From positions 1 through 42,951 of the forward strand of contig CAKSQL010000025.1 of the NCBI GenBank assembly GCA_934486735.1: a stretch of 42,951 nt of DNA, read 5' to 3'. Numbering within the stretch: position 1 is the first letter of the stretch; every line of letters begins with the position of its first letter. Positions 7,336 to 17,731 of the stretch are shown in pieces. The notes under the pieces are model-generated. The model was not told the DNA's origin. It did no database searches and worked only from the letters and a program-made list of their open reading frames with translations. Source of the DNA: an uncultured Clostridia bacterium. Lineage in GTDB: Bacteria > Bacillota > Clostridia > UBA1381. A program made the translations under genes and the position numbers.

Positions 7336-9069
7336 TTAGAACTTTGAACGCTCTGTGTAATGAGTATGCAAAAGTTCATGCGCCTTATGCGAACCCGGCT
7401 CTGTGAAGAACTCTTTATAGAGCAATTCAATATCGGGATTCTCATGGCTCTTTCTCAGCTTGGCATTTTTGTCCTCGCTGTAGAGCACCTTTGCACGCTC
7501 TGCCTTGACATCGACATCCATCCATGTCTTTGCCGAGCATATCGGCTGTCCGCCGCCGGTTACGCAGCCGCCGGGGCATGCCATTATCTCTATAAACTCA
7601 TACTGCTTTTCACCCGAGCGAATACTCTCGAGCAGCTTTCTTGCGTTGCCCAAGCCATGAGCAATCGCAACTCTGACATCCTGTCCGCCGAGTCTTACTG
7701 TGGCTTCCTTTATGCCCTCTGTTCCGCGAACCTGAGTAAACTCAATCTTATCAAGCGGCTTTTTCTCAACGATTTCGGCAACTGTTCTGAGTGCTGCCTC
7801 CATAACTCCGCCGGTTGCGCCGAATATAACGCCTGCACCGGTTGCCTCCTCGAACGGCTTATCGAACTGCTCGTCCGGGAGTTCGGCAAACTTGATACCC
7901 GACTGCTTTATCATTCTTGCAAGTTCTCTTGTCGAAATTACAATATCAACATCTCTCAAAGCGCCATTTTCCATTTCAGGTCTTGCAGCCTCGAACTTCT
8001 TTGCAACGCAGGGCATAACCGATACATTGACAATCTTGCTCGGATCGATATTATTCTTCTCGGCATAATAGCTTTTGAGCACCGCTCCGAACATCTGATG
8101 CGGAGACTTACAGCTTGACAGATTATCCAGGAAATCGGGGAAATTATGCTCGCAGAACTTAATCCAGCCCGGGCTGCACGATGTAATCAAGGGCAGCTTG
8201 CCGCCGTTTTTAAGTCTTGAAAGAAGCTCTGTTCCCTCCTCCATGATTGTGAGGTCTGCGCCGGTATCTGTATCAAATGTCTTATCAAATCCCATTCTCT
8301 TAAGAGCGGCAGCCATTTTGCCCGTTACCGGAGTTCCGATCGGGAATCCGAATTCCTCACCCAATGCCGCTCTTACGGCAGGAGCTGTCTGAACGATAAC
8401 ATATTTATCCGGGTCTGCAATTGCTTCCCAAACCTCGTCTGTATTGTCCTTCTCGCGCAATGCGCCTACAGGACAGGCAGCAATACACTGTCCGCAGTTT
8501 ACGCAAGCCGTTTCCGCAAGCGGCTTATTGAAAGCACATGCGATTGTGGTGTTAAATCCGCGCTCGGTTGCATCGATAACGCCGACCGTCTGAATATTTT
8601 TACATACGCTCACGCAGCGGCGGCAGAGGATACACTTATTATTATCTCTCACAATCGAAGGTGACAAATCGTCAATTTCATGCTCGGAACGCACGCCCTC
8701 AAATTCAATATCGGTTATGCCCAGTTCCTCACTCAAACTCTGAAGTTCACAGTTCTTATTGCGGACGCAGGTCAGACATTTTCTGTCATGGTTGGAGAGC
8801 AAAAGCTCCAGTGTTGACTTTCTTGCCTTTCTTACCTTGGGAGAATGAGTCAAAACTTCAATTCCCTCTGCAACGGGATATACGCATGCCGCCTGCAATG
8901 CGCGTGCACCAACGATTTCGACAACGCACATTCTGCACGAGCCTGTTGCGGAAATATCCTTTAAATAGCACAGGGTCGGGATGTCGATACCGGCTTCTCT
9001 TGCCGCCTGGAGGACAGTATATCCTTCCGGCACGCTGACAGCCTGACCGTTAATTTTCAAATTTACCAT
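7336..9069 (-). CDS. hydA: NADH-linked [FeFe] hydrogenase catalytic subunit HydA
   Basis: 577 aa from the chosen start MVNLKINGQ; upstream in-frame starts at 9081, 9096 and GTG 9123 cannot be excluded. N-terminal 2Fe-2S domain (Cys about 34, 45, 48, 62), a His/Cys3 4Fe-4S site (HDRKCLTC, about 94-107), two 4Fe-4S motifs (CILCRRCVSVC and CVNCGQCIAAC, about 146-199), then the H-cluster domain with L1 TSCSPGW (about 296-302), L2 MPCVAKKFE (about 352-360) and L3 EIMACPGGC (about 494-502). L1 has Ser where TSCCPGW is commonest. Makes H2 from reduced ferredoxin and NADH together with HydB and HydC. Confidence 0.95.
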   Translation of the reverse strand: MVNLKINGQAVSVPEGYTVLQAAREAGIDIPTLCYLKDISATGSCRMCVVEIVGARALQAACVYPVAEGIEVLTHSPKVRKARKSTLELLLSNHDRKCLTCVRNKNCELQSLSEELGITDIEFEGVRSEHEIDDLSPSIVRDNNKCILCRRCVSVCKNIQTVGVIDATERGFNTTIACAFNKPLAETACVNCGQCIAACPVGALREKDNTDEVWEAIADPDKYVIVQTAPAVRAALGEEFGFPIGTPVTGKMAAALKRMGFDKTFDTDTGADLTIMEEGTELLSRLKNGGKLPLITSCSPGWIKFCEHNFPDFLDNLSSCKSPHQMFGAVLKSYYAEKNNIDPSKIVNVSVMPCVAKKFEAARPEMENGALRDVDIVISTRELARMIKQSGIKFAELPDEQFDKPFEEATGAGVIFGATGGVMEAALRTVAEIVEKKPLDKIEFTQVRGTEGIKEATVRLGGQDVRVAIAHGLGNARKLLESIRSGEKQYEFIEIMACPGGCVTGGGQPICSAKTWMDVDVKAERAKVLYSEDKNAKLRKSHENPDIELLYKEFFTEPGSHKAHELLHTHYTERSKF

Positions 9070-9172
9070 TCTAAATTCCATAGCCTTTCTGCCCATAATA
9101 GTAACATAAGAATCTTTCCGCACCCCGTCTATGGGCAGCCGGGGCGCTATAGCGGAAAATCTTCTTTATATT

Positions 9173-10966
<1,794 letters not shown>

Positions 10967-11003
10967 GTTATTTATCATCCTTTCAAAATTCGTTTTCTAT
11001 CAA

Positions 11004-11369
11004 TTACTCAGCCGCACCGATTGTATACTCGGTAACCACATTGCCGTTCACCAAATGCTCCGCAACAACCCTTTTTGCCTTTTCCGGAGTCATTTTAACA
11101 TATGTAATCTTTTCATTGTCGGGCGTGAAAATCTCGACAATCGGCTCCAGGCGGCACACGCCTATGCAGCCTGTCTGAGTAACGTTCACATGGTCAAGTC
11201 TGCGCTTTGCGATTTCCTCCACAAATGCTGCCATAACCGGTCTTGCGCCTGCCGCGATTCCGCACGTTGCCATTCCGACAACCACTCTTACGGCATGGTC
11301 GTCTTTTCTCATAGTAACATTATTGATAGCTTTATTTCTTATTGCCTCAAGTTCTGCCAAACTTTTCAT
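11004..11369 (-). CDS. Thioredoxin-like (2Fe-2S) ferredoxin protein
   Basis: 121 aa. A stand-alone thioredoxin-fold 2Fe-2S domain: the first Cys in GMATCGIAAGA (about residue 36), then GCIGVCRLEP (Cys about 68 and 72). It resembles the N-terminal domain of HydB and probably carries electrons between subunits. Three bases separate it from the preceding HATPase gene, and hydB follows, so translation is likely coupled. Its distinct partner is unknown. Confidence 0.87.
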   Translation of the reverse strand: MKSLAELEAIRNKAINNVTMRKDDHAVRVVVGMATCGIAAGARPVMAAFVEEIAKRRLDHVNVTQTGCIGVCRLEPIVEIFTPDNEKITYVKMTPEKAKRVVAEHLVNGNVVTEYTIGAAE

Positions 11370-11372
11370 TAA

Positions 11373-11930
11373 TTATTCATTCCTTTCCGATAAATTTAAC
11401 TCATCCTCGGCTTCTTTCAAATATTCCAAAAGCCAGAGCGTTACCTCCGGATTTTTGAATGACACTCCGCCGAGAACCTTTTTAATCTCTCTTGTGTCCA
11501 CTGTAAAGCATTTTTCCCTTGCTTTGTGCGTATATACAAAATCCACCGATTCATATGACGTGATTATCTGATGCATCGTTTCTGCCATATCCCCCAGCGG
11601 CTCTCTGTCGATGTGATGATAGCCGAACCTTGCATACACCCTTGTGCCGCGCCCGACCTCGGATTCTATCTCTATTCCTCCGCCGGTCGATTCGGCAGCC
11701 AACTTTAACAGCGGAATACCCAGTCCCACACGTCTTGTTGTTCTGCCGGTTGTAAACGGGTCAATAACACGTCTGACCAAATCCGCGTCCATGCCGCAGC
11801 CGTTATCGGTTATCGAAAACTCCAAAATATCCTCATTCGGCTGCTCGTTCAAATCCAGTTCAATCAGCGTACCGCCGGCTGTGACCGAGTTCTGCATTAT
11901 ATCCATTATATGTAAAGAAAGCTCTTTCAT
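11373..11930 (-). CDS. HATPase_c-domain ATP-binding protein of the hydrogenase operon
   Basis: 185 aa. The N-terminal about 110 residues form a GHKL/HATPase_c fold: N-box DIMQNSVTAG, G1 box DNGCGMD, and GLGIPLLKLAAESTGGG. There is no phosphoacceptor His domain and no membrane segment, so it is not a complete sensor kinase. The C-terminal about 70 residues are unassigned. Genes of this kind recur within NuoE/NuoF-like hydrogenase clusters of Clostridia; what they phosphorylate or bind is not established. It lies 6 bp after hydC. Confidence 0.82.
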   Translation of the reverse strand: MKELSLHIMDIMQNSVTAGGTLIELDLNEQPNEDILEFSITDNGCGMDADLVRRVIDPFTTGRTTRRVGLGIPLLKLAAESTGGGIEIESEVGRGTRVYARFGYHHIDREPLGDMAETMHQIITSYESVDFVYTHKAREKCFTVDTREIKKVLGGVSFKNPEVTLWLLEYLKEAEDELNLSERNE

Positions 11931-11936
11931 AATCTT

Positions 11937-12428
11937 TTATGCATATTTCTTCAAAATATCGTCAACCTCATCTGCCTTGAGTCTTCCGTAAACGTCATCG
12001 TTCACGGTTACGACCGGAGCAAGACCGCACGCACCAACGCAGCGTGTGGCGGTGAGTGAAAATTTACCGTCCGGCGTGCATTCGCCGACGTCTATTCCAA
12101 GCTTTTCCTTAAGCTTTTCCAGAATATCGCCCGAGCCTTTTACATAGCACGCCGTGCCAAGACAGACACCAATCTGATACTGACCCTTCGGATTCAGCGA
12201 GAACTGCGTATAGAATGTAACTATTCCGTAAATCTCGGCGAGCGGTACTCCCAAGCCCTCCGAAATCATTTCCTGCACCTCTATCGGCAGATATCCGTAG
12301 ATATCCTGTGCCTCGTGCAGTACCGGAATCGTCGCACCGCGCTGTCCTTTATGCTTTGCGATAACTTCGGCAAGCTGACGCTCCTGTTCCTTTGTACCGT
12401 TGAACGGTACCGTTTGTGTTTTTTTCAT
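11937..12428 (-). CDS. hydC: NuoE-like subunit of the trimeric hydrogenase, HydC
   Basis: 163 aa from ATG 12428, which has AGGAGG 7 bp upstream; the longer frame to 12476 lacks this. It is the 24-kDa NuoE-type thioredoxin-fold protein. 2Fe-2S ligands are visible in CLGTACYVKG (two Cys) and ATRCVGACGLAP (two Cys). It pairs with HydB to pass electrons to and from NAD(H). First gene after the hyd promoter, so it leads the core hydrogenase operon. Confidence 0.94.
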   Translation of the reverse strand: MKKTQTVPFNGTKEQERQLAEVIAKHKGQRGATIPVLHEAQDIYGYLPIEVQEMISEGLGVPLAEIYGIVTFYTQFSLNPKGQYQIGVCLGTACYVKGSGDILEKLKEKLGIDVGECTPDGKFSLTATRCVGACGLAPVVTVNDDVYGRLKADEVDDILKKYA

Positions 12429-12450
12429 CAATAGACCTCCTGTTCCTTTC

Positions 12451-12472
12451 AAAACCCGATTTCGGGGTTTTA
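12451..12472. promoter_or_regulatory. Palindrome in the hydC leader
   Basis: AAAACCC/GGGTTTT arms around a 7-nt centre. It lies in the transcribed leader, 7 bp before the purine-rich ribosome site on the minus strand. It lacks a T-run in the operon direction, so it is more likely an operator or an mRNA-stabilising hairpin than a terminator. It does not fit the usual Rex box. Confidence 0.45.
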
Positions 12473-12553
12473 ACACTGTGCTTTGTTATGTTTTTGTCAA
12501 ACTTTGATAAAATAATATCAATCTTGTTTATGCAACAATCAACAATACAATTA

Positions 12554-12582
12554 ATTATATCATTTTTTTTGTATAAAGACAA
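12554..12582 (-). promoter_or_regulatory. Sigma-A-type promoter of the hyd operon
   Basis: On the minus strand: TTGTCT (12582-12577), 17-bp spacer, TATAAT (12559-12554). This gives a leader of about 115 nt before hydC. It lies between the PHP gene and hydC, so the hydrogenase genes can be transcribed apart from the PTS-GNAT-DRTGG-PHP genes. Confidence 0.7.
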
Positions 12583-12618
12583 TAAAAAATCATCACAAAT
12601 TTTGTTTTTTTTAAATTA

Positions 12619-13317
12619 CTATCTTTTGCACAAAAAATCAATTAAAAATTGTGCATTTTTACCCGGCAAATCTATGAAATTTTCCGGTTCGGATATATTT
12701 TCAAGATAATGCGCATCGGAGTTTGTGAGTATGTTGTATTGACTGTACTCATTTTTCATCCTGTCAAGATTGGCGCTTGTTATCTCGACCGATGTTACGG
12801 GTAAATCGGGCGGAATAAATCCCAGATTCGAAAGCACGCTGTAGCTTGTTCGGTCGATATGCGCCGGGACCGCCGCGCCGCCAAGTTCCGCAGCCATCGC
12901 AAAAACCTCGTATATATCCATATCGGCGGCATTAACGAGCAAAATCTCCTCCTCCGATGTGACTTCGTCATTGCTGTCCATATAATATTGGTTTCCGAAA
13001 ATGGCAGAATCATTCTTGATTTTCGGCAGCCTCTGCATAACCTCTGCCGCCATTTTCTCTGCCTTTTCGATTGTCGGGAAATAGCACGCCACATGCACAT
13101 CCTCCGAAGTCTCAACCTCGATTCCCGGAATCACGAGCAGCCTGTCCCCCGCCGCCTCGGTCAATGCACGAACATTGCCGCAGCTGTTGTGGTCGGTCAG
13201 CGCAATCATGTCAAGTCCCTTTATAATCGCCATATTGGCTATGTTGTTCGGCGTCATATCATTGTCTCCGCAGGGCGACAGAGCCGAATGAATATGCAGG
13301 TCATAGCTCAGTTTCAT
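12619..13317 (-). CDS. PHP-domain metal-dependent phosphoesterase
   Basis: 232 aa. PHP fold with metal ligands DLHIHSALSPCG (residues about 6-17), LTDHNSCGN (about 40-48), VPAHIDR (about 148-154) and the late NSDAHYLEN. Such proteins (YciV/TrpH-like) hydrolyse phosphoesters, often short oligonucleotides or 3',5'-bisphosphonucleosides; this one's substrate is unknown. Its start overlaps the stop of the DRTGG gene by 4 bp. A PHP gene next to DRTGG and hydrogenase genes is a recurring Clostridial arrangement, but its link to H2 metabolism is not established. Confidence 0.85.
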   Translation of the reverse strand: MKLSYDLHIHSALSPCGDNDMTPNNIANMAIIKGLDMIALTDHNSCGNVRALTEAAGDRLLVIPGIEVETSEDVHVACYFPTIEKAEKMAAEVMQRLPKIKNDSAIFGNQYYMDSNDEVTSEEEILLVNAADMDIYEVFAMAAELGGAAVPAHIDRTSYSVLSNLGFIPPDLPVTSVEITSANLDRMKNEYSQYNILTNSDAHYLENISEPENFIDLPGKNAQFLIDFLCKR

Positions 13318-13646
13318 ATGCCAAGCCCCGCAAGACGCGCCGCAAGCTCATACGCGGATTTGTCCGATACAAGTATCGGAATTTCCTCGCTTTCTGCTTT
13401 TTCTGCCGTATTTTCATCGGGTGAAAAGCCCTCGCATATGATAATGCACGCCGCCTCGGTGAGCGATGCCACCGCCGCGATATTTATATTGCTTTGAATC
13501 GTTATCCACACATTGTCCTTTTGCACCTTGCTCATTGCAAGGCTCAGCAAATCGCCTATGTAGCAGCCGCACACATCCCTGTCCGCACCTGCCGCTCCGC
13601 ACTCAATTGTGCAGCCGAGCTTGTCCGCCAATTCCGATACTTTCAC
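13314..13646 (-). CDS. DRTGG-domain protein
   Basis: 110 aa from GTG 13646 (MKVSELADKLG), which has AAAGGGGG 7 bp upstream. A TTG two codons earlier is in frame but too close to that site. The fold is the regulatory DRTGG domain found beside CBS domains and in phosphotransacetylase-like proteins, here alone. Likely a ligand-sensing small protein; ligand unknown. The 5' end overlaps the upstream acetyltransferase by 44 bp and the 3' end overlaps the PHP gene by 4 bp, so the three are translated as a tight unit. Confidence 0.75.
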   Translation of the reverse strand: MKVSELADKLGCTIECGAAGADRDVCGCYIGDLLSLAMSKVQKDNVWITIQSNINIAAVASLTEAACIIICEGFSPDENTAEKAESEEIPILVSDKSAYELAARLAGLGI

Positions 13647-14166
13647 TTCCAATCCCCCTTTTGTATACTTTTTTGTATAACATACTCCTTATATACTCAA
13701 ATTCACTCTCATCAATTTTTCTTTGGCTTGTCATTATCGAGAGCGGAATTTCACTCTTGCCCTCCGACATCGGCGGCTGAACATAATCATAGCCGTTCAA
13801 ATAAAAGCCGTTCCGCTCATAAAATCCGATTCTGCGCTTTGCAATCTCATTGTTCGGCAATTCCACCTCAAGGCAAATCATTTTGTCCGATTCCGACATC
13901 AGCTTTTGCAGAATCTTCGACCCCAGTTTTGCGTTGCGGTACTCGCTGCTCACCGCCAAATGTTCAACAAATATCGCCTTTTCAAATTCCCATATTGCAA
14001 TGAACGCCCTTATTTGTTCACCGTCGGTAAATGCATAGATTTTGTACTCCGGCTCATTGAGCAGAGCGCGCTGTTCTGCATATGTCCTGCGCTCGTCCTC
14101 AGGAAAGCTTTCCTCCATGATTGCATACACTTTGTCAAATTCTTCTTTGTTTTCAATCAATCTCAT
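13603..14166 (-). CDS. GNAT-family N-acetyltransferase
   Basis: 187 aa. GNAT core in the first about 140 residues: the beta-4 stretch FVEHLAVSSEYRNAKLGSKIL carries the acetyl-CoA pyrophosphate loop (RNAKLGS), and RRIGFYERNGFYL is the usual end motif. Acceptor unknown. It starts at ATG 14166 after GAGG, overlapping the PTS-like gene by 4 bp. The last 15 residues (GIGSESIGIGGQARLHN region) extend into the DRTGG gene in another frame, a rather long overlap. Confidence 0.82.
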   Translation of the reverse strand: MRLIENKEEFDKVYAIMEESFPEDERRTYAEQRALLNEPEYKIYAFTDGEQIRAFIAIWEFEKAIFVEHLAVSSEYRNAKLGSKILQKLMSESDKMICLEVELPNNEIAKRRIGFYERNGFYLNGYDYVQPPMSEGKSEIPLSIMTSQRKIDESEFEYIRSMLYKKVYKRGIGSESIGIGGQARLHN

Positions 14167-15224
14167 ATGTCTAACCTCAGGTCGTTTTCCTTAATCCAGT
14201 TAATTTTCCTCAGCGGAATCGAAATAAGCCATGTCAGAACAGCCGGCAGGACGAATGATATCGTAATCAAGCCTATCCAATCCCACGCCGTCACAGCCGC
14301 TTTTGACCCGTTTGCCAAGTCGTTAAGCCAGCCTGTATATACGCCTATCTGACCGACCAAGCCGCATGTACCCATGCCCGACGATACCGCCGCGCCGTTC
14401 ATTTGCAGCTTGAACACGCATGTCGCAATCGGGCCCGTTATCGCCGACGCAAGCGTTGGCGGTATCCAAATCCGCGGATTTTTCACTATATTCCCCATCT
14501 GGAGCATACTCGTTCCGAGTCCCTGCGCGAGCAAGCCGCCCCATTTATTCTCACGAAAGCTCATTACAGCGAAACCGACCATCTGCGCGCAGCAGCCTGC
14601 AACCGCCGCACCGCCGGCAAGTCCGGTGAGTCCGAGAGCCGCACATATCGCCGCCGAGCTTATCGGCAGAGTCAGCGCCACACCTATCACAACCGATACT
14701 ATAATCCCCATAAAGAAAGGCTTAAGTTCGGTTGCAAGCATTATCGCCATTCCGACAGAGTGCGCCGCAACACCGATATACGGTGCGGTAAACTTTGCAA
14801 ATAAGATTCCGGACATAATTGTAACAAGCGGAGTCACGATTATATCGATTTTTGTTTCCTTGCTGACAGCCTTTCCGAGTTCCGCCGCAACGATTGCCGC
14901 AAACAGCACCGCCAAAGGTCCGCCCGCTCCTCCAAGTTCATCCGCCGCCGCGCCGACAGCTGCCGTCGAGAACAAAACCAATGCCGGAGCTTTTAATGCA
15001 TATGCAATCGCAATTGCCATTGCCGGACCTTTAACCGCCGATGCGTATCCGCCGATCTGCTCCAAAATCGCAAGTCCCGTCTGCTGACCGAGAGTCGATA
15101 TAATCGTTCCGATTAACAGCGATGCAAAAAGTCCCTGAGCCATCGCTCCCAGTGCGTCGATTCCGTAGCGCTTTGCCGAAATCTCGATATCTTTCCTCTT
15201 TAAAAATGCTTTGAATTTTCCCAT
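14163..15224 (-). CDS. PTS transporter subunit IIC-like membrane protein
   Basis: 353 aa from ATG 15224 with GGGAG just upstream; ATG 15242 has no such site. About ten hydrophobic helices rich in Gly and Ala, with repeated GGAGGPLAVLFAA-like and GLAGGAAVAGC stretches. It resembles the PTS_EIIC_2 family (Pfam PF13303), which has IIC-type membrane folds but often no attached IIA/IIB domains, as here. No PTS phosphocarrier genes lie nearby. Substrate unknown. First gene of a four-gene overlapping run ending with the PHP gene. Confidence 0.8.
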   Translation of the reverse strand: MGKFKAFLKRKDIEISAKRYGIDALGAMAQGLFASLLIGTIISTLGQQTGLAILEQIGGYASAVKGPAMAIAIAYALKAPALVLFSTAAVGAAADELGGAGGPLAVLFAAIVAAELGKAVSKETKIDIIVTPLVTIMSGILFAKFTAPYIGVAAHSVGMAIMLATELKPFFMGIIVSVVIGVALTLPISSAAICAALGLTGLAGGAAVAGCCAQMVGFAVMSFRENKWGGLLAQGLGTSMLQMGNIVKNPRIWIPPTLASAITGPIATCVFKLQMNGAAVSSGMGTCGLVGQIGVYTGWLNDLANGSKAAVTAWDWIGLITISFVLPAVLTWLISIPLRKINWIKENDLRLDI

Positions 15225-15261
15225 AACTGCTCCCTTTTTCATATGTAATTATTTTATAATA

Positions 15262-15290
15262 ATTATATCATAATTTCATGTTGATGTCAA
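15262..15290 (-). promoter_or_regulatory. Sigma-A promoter of the PTS-GNAT-DRTGG-PHP operon
   Basis: On the minus strand: TTGACA (15290-15285), 17-bp spacer, TATAAT (15267-15262). This is a consensus-class promoter 37 bp before the start codon. Confidence 0.85.
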
Positions 15291-15326
15291 CCGTCCGCGT
15301 TAAATATCTTCCATTTATTATAAGTA

Positions 15327-15369
15327 GAAAAGCGGCGTGCGAAGTATAAAGATATACTCCGCACACCGC
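15327..15369 (-). terminator. Terminator of the first ABC exporter gene
   Basis: 17-bp arms (15332-15348 and 15353-15369) with a 4-nt loop pair almost fully, with two mismatches. On the minus strand a TTTTCT tract follows, 11 bp after the stop codon. Confidence 0.85.
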
Positions 15370-15380
15370 GTATTTTTGCC

Positions 15381-17216
15381 TTATTCCGGCATTGTTTCAT
15401 TTTCTTTGCTGTTCATATCGTTAAGTGTTTTCAGCTCATAGAACTTGCCTTTTTTCTCCATAAGTTCATCATATGTTCCCATTTCCACACATTCGCCGTT
15501 GTCCATAACCACAATTCGGTCTGCATCGCGGATTGTAGAAAGCCTGTGCGCAACAATAAATGTCGTTCTGCCCTTGATAAGGTGCGAGATTGCCTTTTGA
15601 ACATGGTATTCCGAAATATTATCAAGTGCAGATGTAGCCTCATCCAAAATAAGTATTTTCGGGTCACGGATAAGCGCACGTGCTATGGAAATTCGCTGCT
15701 TTTGTCCGCCGGACAGCTTTCCTCCGCCCTCGCCTATCATGGTATCGAGTCCGTCAGGAAGCTCGTCCGCAAATTCATTGATATTCGCAAGCCGGACAAC
15801 CTCATCTACCCTTTCACGGCTTATTCCCGTAAGTCCGTATGTAATATTCTCACGTATGCTTCCTGTGAACAAAATGCTGTTCTGAGGCACAACCGAGATG
15901 AAATGACGGTAATCGCTCAGATTAAGCATTTCTATCGGCTTGCCATCAATTTTAAGCTCGCCTGCGGTCGGCATCAAAAATCCGATAATCATATTCATTA
16001 TGGTCGATTTTCCCGATCCCGACGCGCCGACAAAGGCAATGCACTCGCCCGGCTCGACATTCAGGCTGAAATTCTTGATTGTGTCCTCGCTCGCCTTGGG
16101 ATATCTGTAGTACACCTTATCAAAATTAATGCTGCCATGCACGTATCTGAGCCTTATCTTGTTACTGTTGTCCTCAATCTCGTTCGAAAGCACAACCTCC
16201 GACACCGAGCGTATCGACTCGAGACCCTTTGTAAGTTCGGGGTATATGCTTATAAGACTTTGTATATTATTCGAAATCGTATTAAAGTAGTTTTGATAAA
16301 GCACCACATCGCCGACCTGGATTTTCCCTTTCAGCGCAAGATAGCCGGTGAAGAAAAGACAGACCGCACTCATAATCTGGCTGACAACCCATGTCACCGA
16401 CCCGAAATATGCATTTACCTTATCCAGTACAAGACCCTTTTCTCTCAAGGCTCTTATATTTTCCTCCAGCACAGCAATTTCTTCGTTTTCAAGTCCGTGT
16501 GCCTTGGTGACGGGAATCATGTCGAGCATGTTGGAAACCTTTGCCGAAATGTTCTCGGTTTCCTTTCGGAATCGGCGGTTTGTACTCGACATATTGTTTC
16601 GGAACATGTAGACCACGCCCACATTTATCGGCACAACCACTATGAAGAAAAGAGTTACTATCCAGCTTTTTGACGCCGCGATTCCGATTGAAATCGCAAT
16701 GTTGATAAAGCTTGGGATAACGCTTTTGATAAAGTGCGTATCCAAAAACTCTATAGCCTCGATATCTCTCAAAAACTTCGATTGTATTCGCCCCGATTCG
16801 ATTTCTTTATGATAGGTTATCGACAGATGCTGGAGCTTTTTTATAAGCGTATTACGCAATCCCGCGCCGATTGTTCTGAGCATACGGTCGGTGAACCGCG
16901 AATAAAGCACGTGCGTCGGAACATTTTGTATCAAAAGCACAAAAAGAACAATTCCGTAAATTGCTAATTTTCTTACAGTGTTTTCGTCCGGATTGGTTAT
17001 AACATTTATAACCTCTGCCGTAACAAGCGGAATTGCCCAGGTCGGCGATGCTTTTACAATGAACAGCATCGTCGATATCATAATCTTGAATGCATTCTGT
17101 TTCAAAAGCATCTTGGGTATACCGCTCGCCTTTTCTTCTTTGTTGCCCTTGGCACTCTCCTGGAAAAGACATTCGTAGTCGGGAACTGGATTTTTTTCTC
17201 TTTTGTCTGTTGTCAT
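15381..17216 (-). CDS. ABC transporter, fused permease and ATP-binding domains (MsbA/LmrA type)
   Basis: 611 aa. A hydrophilic N-terminal extension of about 40 residues precedes a six-helix exporter domain (about 45-330) and a nucleotide-binding domain with Walker A GASGSGKST (about 398-406), signature LSGGQKQRISIARAL, Walker B ILILDEATSALD and H-loop AHRLST. Exports an unknown hydrophobic or peptide substrate as a dimer. It is a single gene with its own promoter and terminator, so it probably works as a homodimer. No nearby regulator or substrate gene identifies its job. Confidence 0.92.
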   Translation of the reverse strand: MTTDKREKNPVPDYECLFQESAKGNKEEKASGIPKMLLKQNAFKIMISTMLFIVKASPTWAIPLVTAEVINVITNPDENTVRKLAIYGIVLFVLLIQNVPTHVLYSRFTDRMLRTIGAGLRNTLIKKLQHLSITYHKEIESGRIQSKFLRDIEAIEFLDTHFIKSVIPSFINIAISIGIAASKSWIVTLFFIVVVPINVGVVYMFRNNMSSTNRRFRKETENISAKVSNMLDMIPVTKAHGLENEEIAVLEENIRALREKGLVLDKVNAYFGSVTWVVSQIMSAVCLFFTGYLALKGKIQVGDVVLYQNYFNTISNNIQSLISIYPELTKGLESIRSVSEVVLSNEIEDNSNKIRLRYVHGSINFDKVYYRYPKASEDTIKNFSLNVEPGECIAFVGASGSGKSTIMNMIIGFLMPTAGELKIDGKPIEMLNLSDYRHFISVVPQNSILFTGSIRENITYGLTGISRERVDEVVRLANINEFADELPDGLDTMIGEGGGKLSGGQKQRISIARALIRDPKILILDEATSALDNISEYHVQKAISHLIKGRTTFIVAHRLSTIRDADRIVVMDNGECVEMGTYDELMEKKGKFYELKTLNDMNSKENETMPE

Positions 17217-17258
17217 ATTACCTCACCCCATATAGGTATAAATTTTAGGCTCAGTAAC

Positions 17259-17286
17259 ATTATATAGTAAATATTCATTTTGTCAA
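17259..17286 (-). promoter_or_regulatory. Sigma-A promoter of the first ABC exporter gene
   Basis: On the minus strand: TTGACA (17286-17281), 16-bp spacer, TATAAT (17264-17259), 43 bp before the start codon. Confidence 0.82.
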
Positions 17287-17421
17287 TAGTATTTTAAAAA
17301 ATAAAATATTTCATTTACTTTACATGCTGAAAATACAAATAATAATCACGATTTATTTTCAGTTAATGCAAAAGATGTCGAAAAATGCCAGACGATTCCT
17401 GTAAAAATATGAAAAAAATTC

Positions 17422-17450
17422 TTGACATAATTGGTAAAATAGTGTAAAAT
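17422..17450 (+). promoter_or_regulatory. Sigma-A promoter of the 53-aa gene
   Basis: TTGACA (17422-17427), exactly 17 bp, TAAAAT (17445-17450), then 45 bp to an ATG with a good ribosome site. Confidence 0.78.
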
Positions 17451-17495
17451 AGAATTGAAAAATAGATAATAAAACAGAAAGGTGGGCGATAGATT

Positions 17496-17657
17496 ATGGC
17501 AAACAACATAGTTATTAATCTTCGCAAGGAGATTGATGCCTTCGTGGAAGAATATGTCAGGCAGCCGGGTCACAGTCTTTGTGACGTCGAGTTGGTTAAA
17601 CGTGTACTTGATTACGAGCGCCGTTTAACAGCTGCCGAAAAGTGCGCTGTTAAATAA
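17496..17657 (+). CDS. Small protein of unknown function, 53 aa
   Basis: ATG 17496 to TAA 17657, with AAAGGTGGG upstream and a near-consensus promoter. The chain starts MANNIVINLRKEIDAF and ends AAEKCAVK. It is highly charged and probably helical, with two Cys (one in SLCDVELVKRV, one near the end) and no membrane segment or signal peptide. I recognise no family. The promoter, ribosome site and codon choice argue that it is a real gene. It stands alone between the divergent ABC exporter and a MITE. Confidence 0.7.
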   Translation: MANNIVINLRKEIDAFVEEYVRQPGHSLCDVELVKRVLDYERRLTAAEKCAVK

Positions 17658-17731
17658 TTTTTTTATTTTGCAGACGCAAACAGATGATATATACTCCCCC
17701 ATATATCAAAATAATATTTCGGGGATGGATA

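Noticed and set aside
12473..12553. Rex operator before the hydrogenase genes
   Set aside because: Redox control is plausible, but no TTGTTAA-N4-TTAACAA-like site fits; nearby TAACAA and GTTAA pieces are not in the right arrangement.
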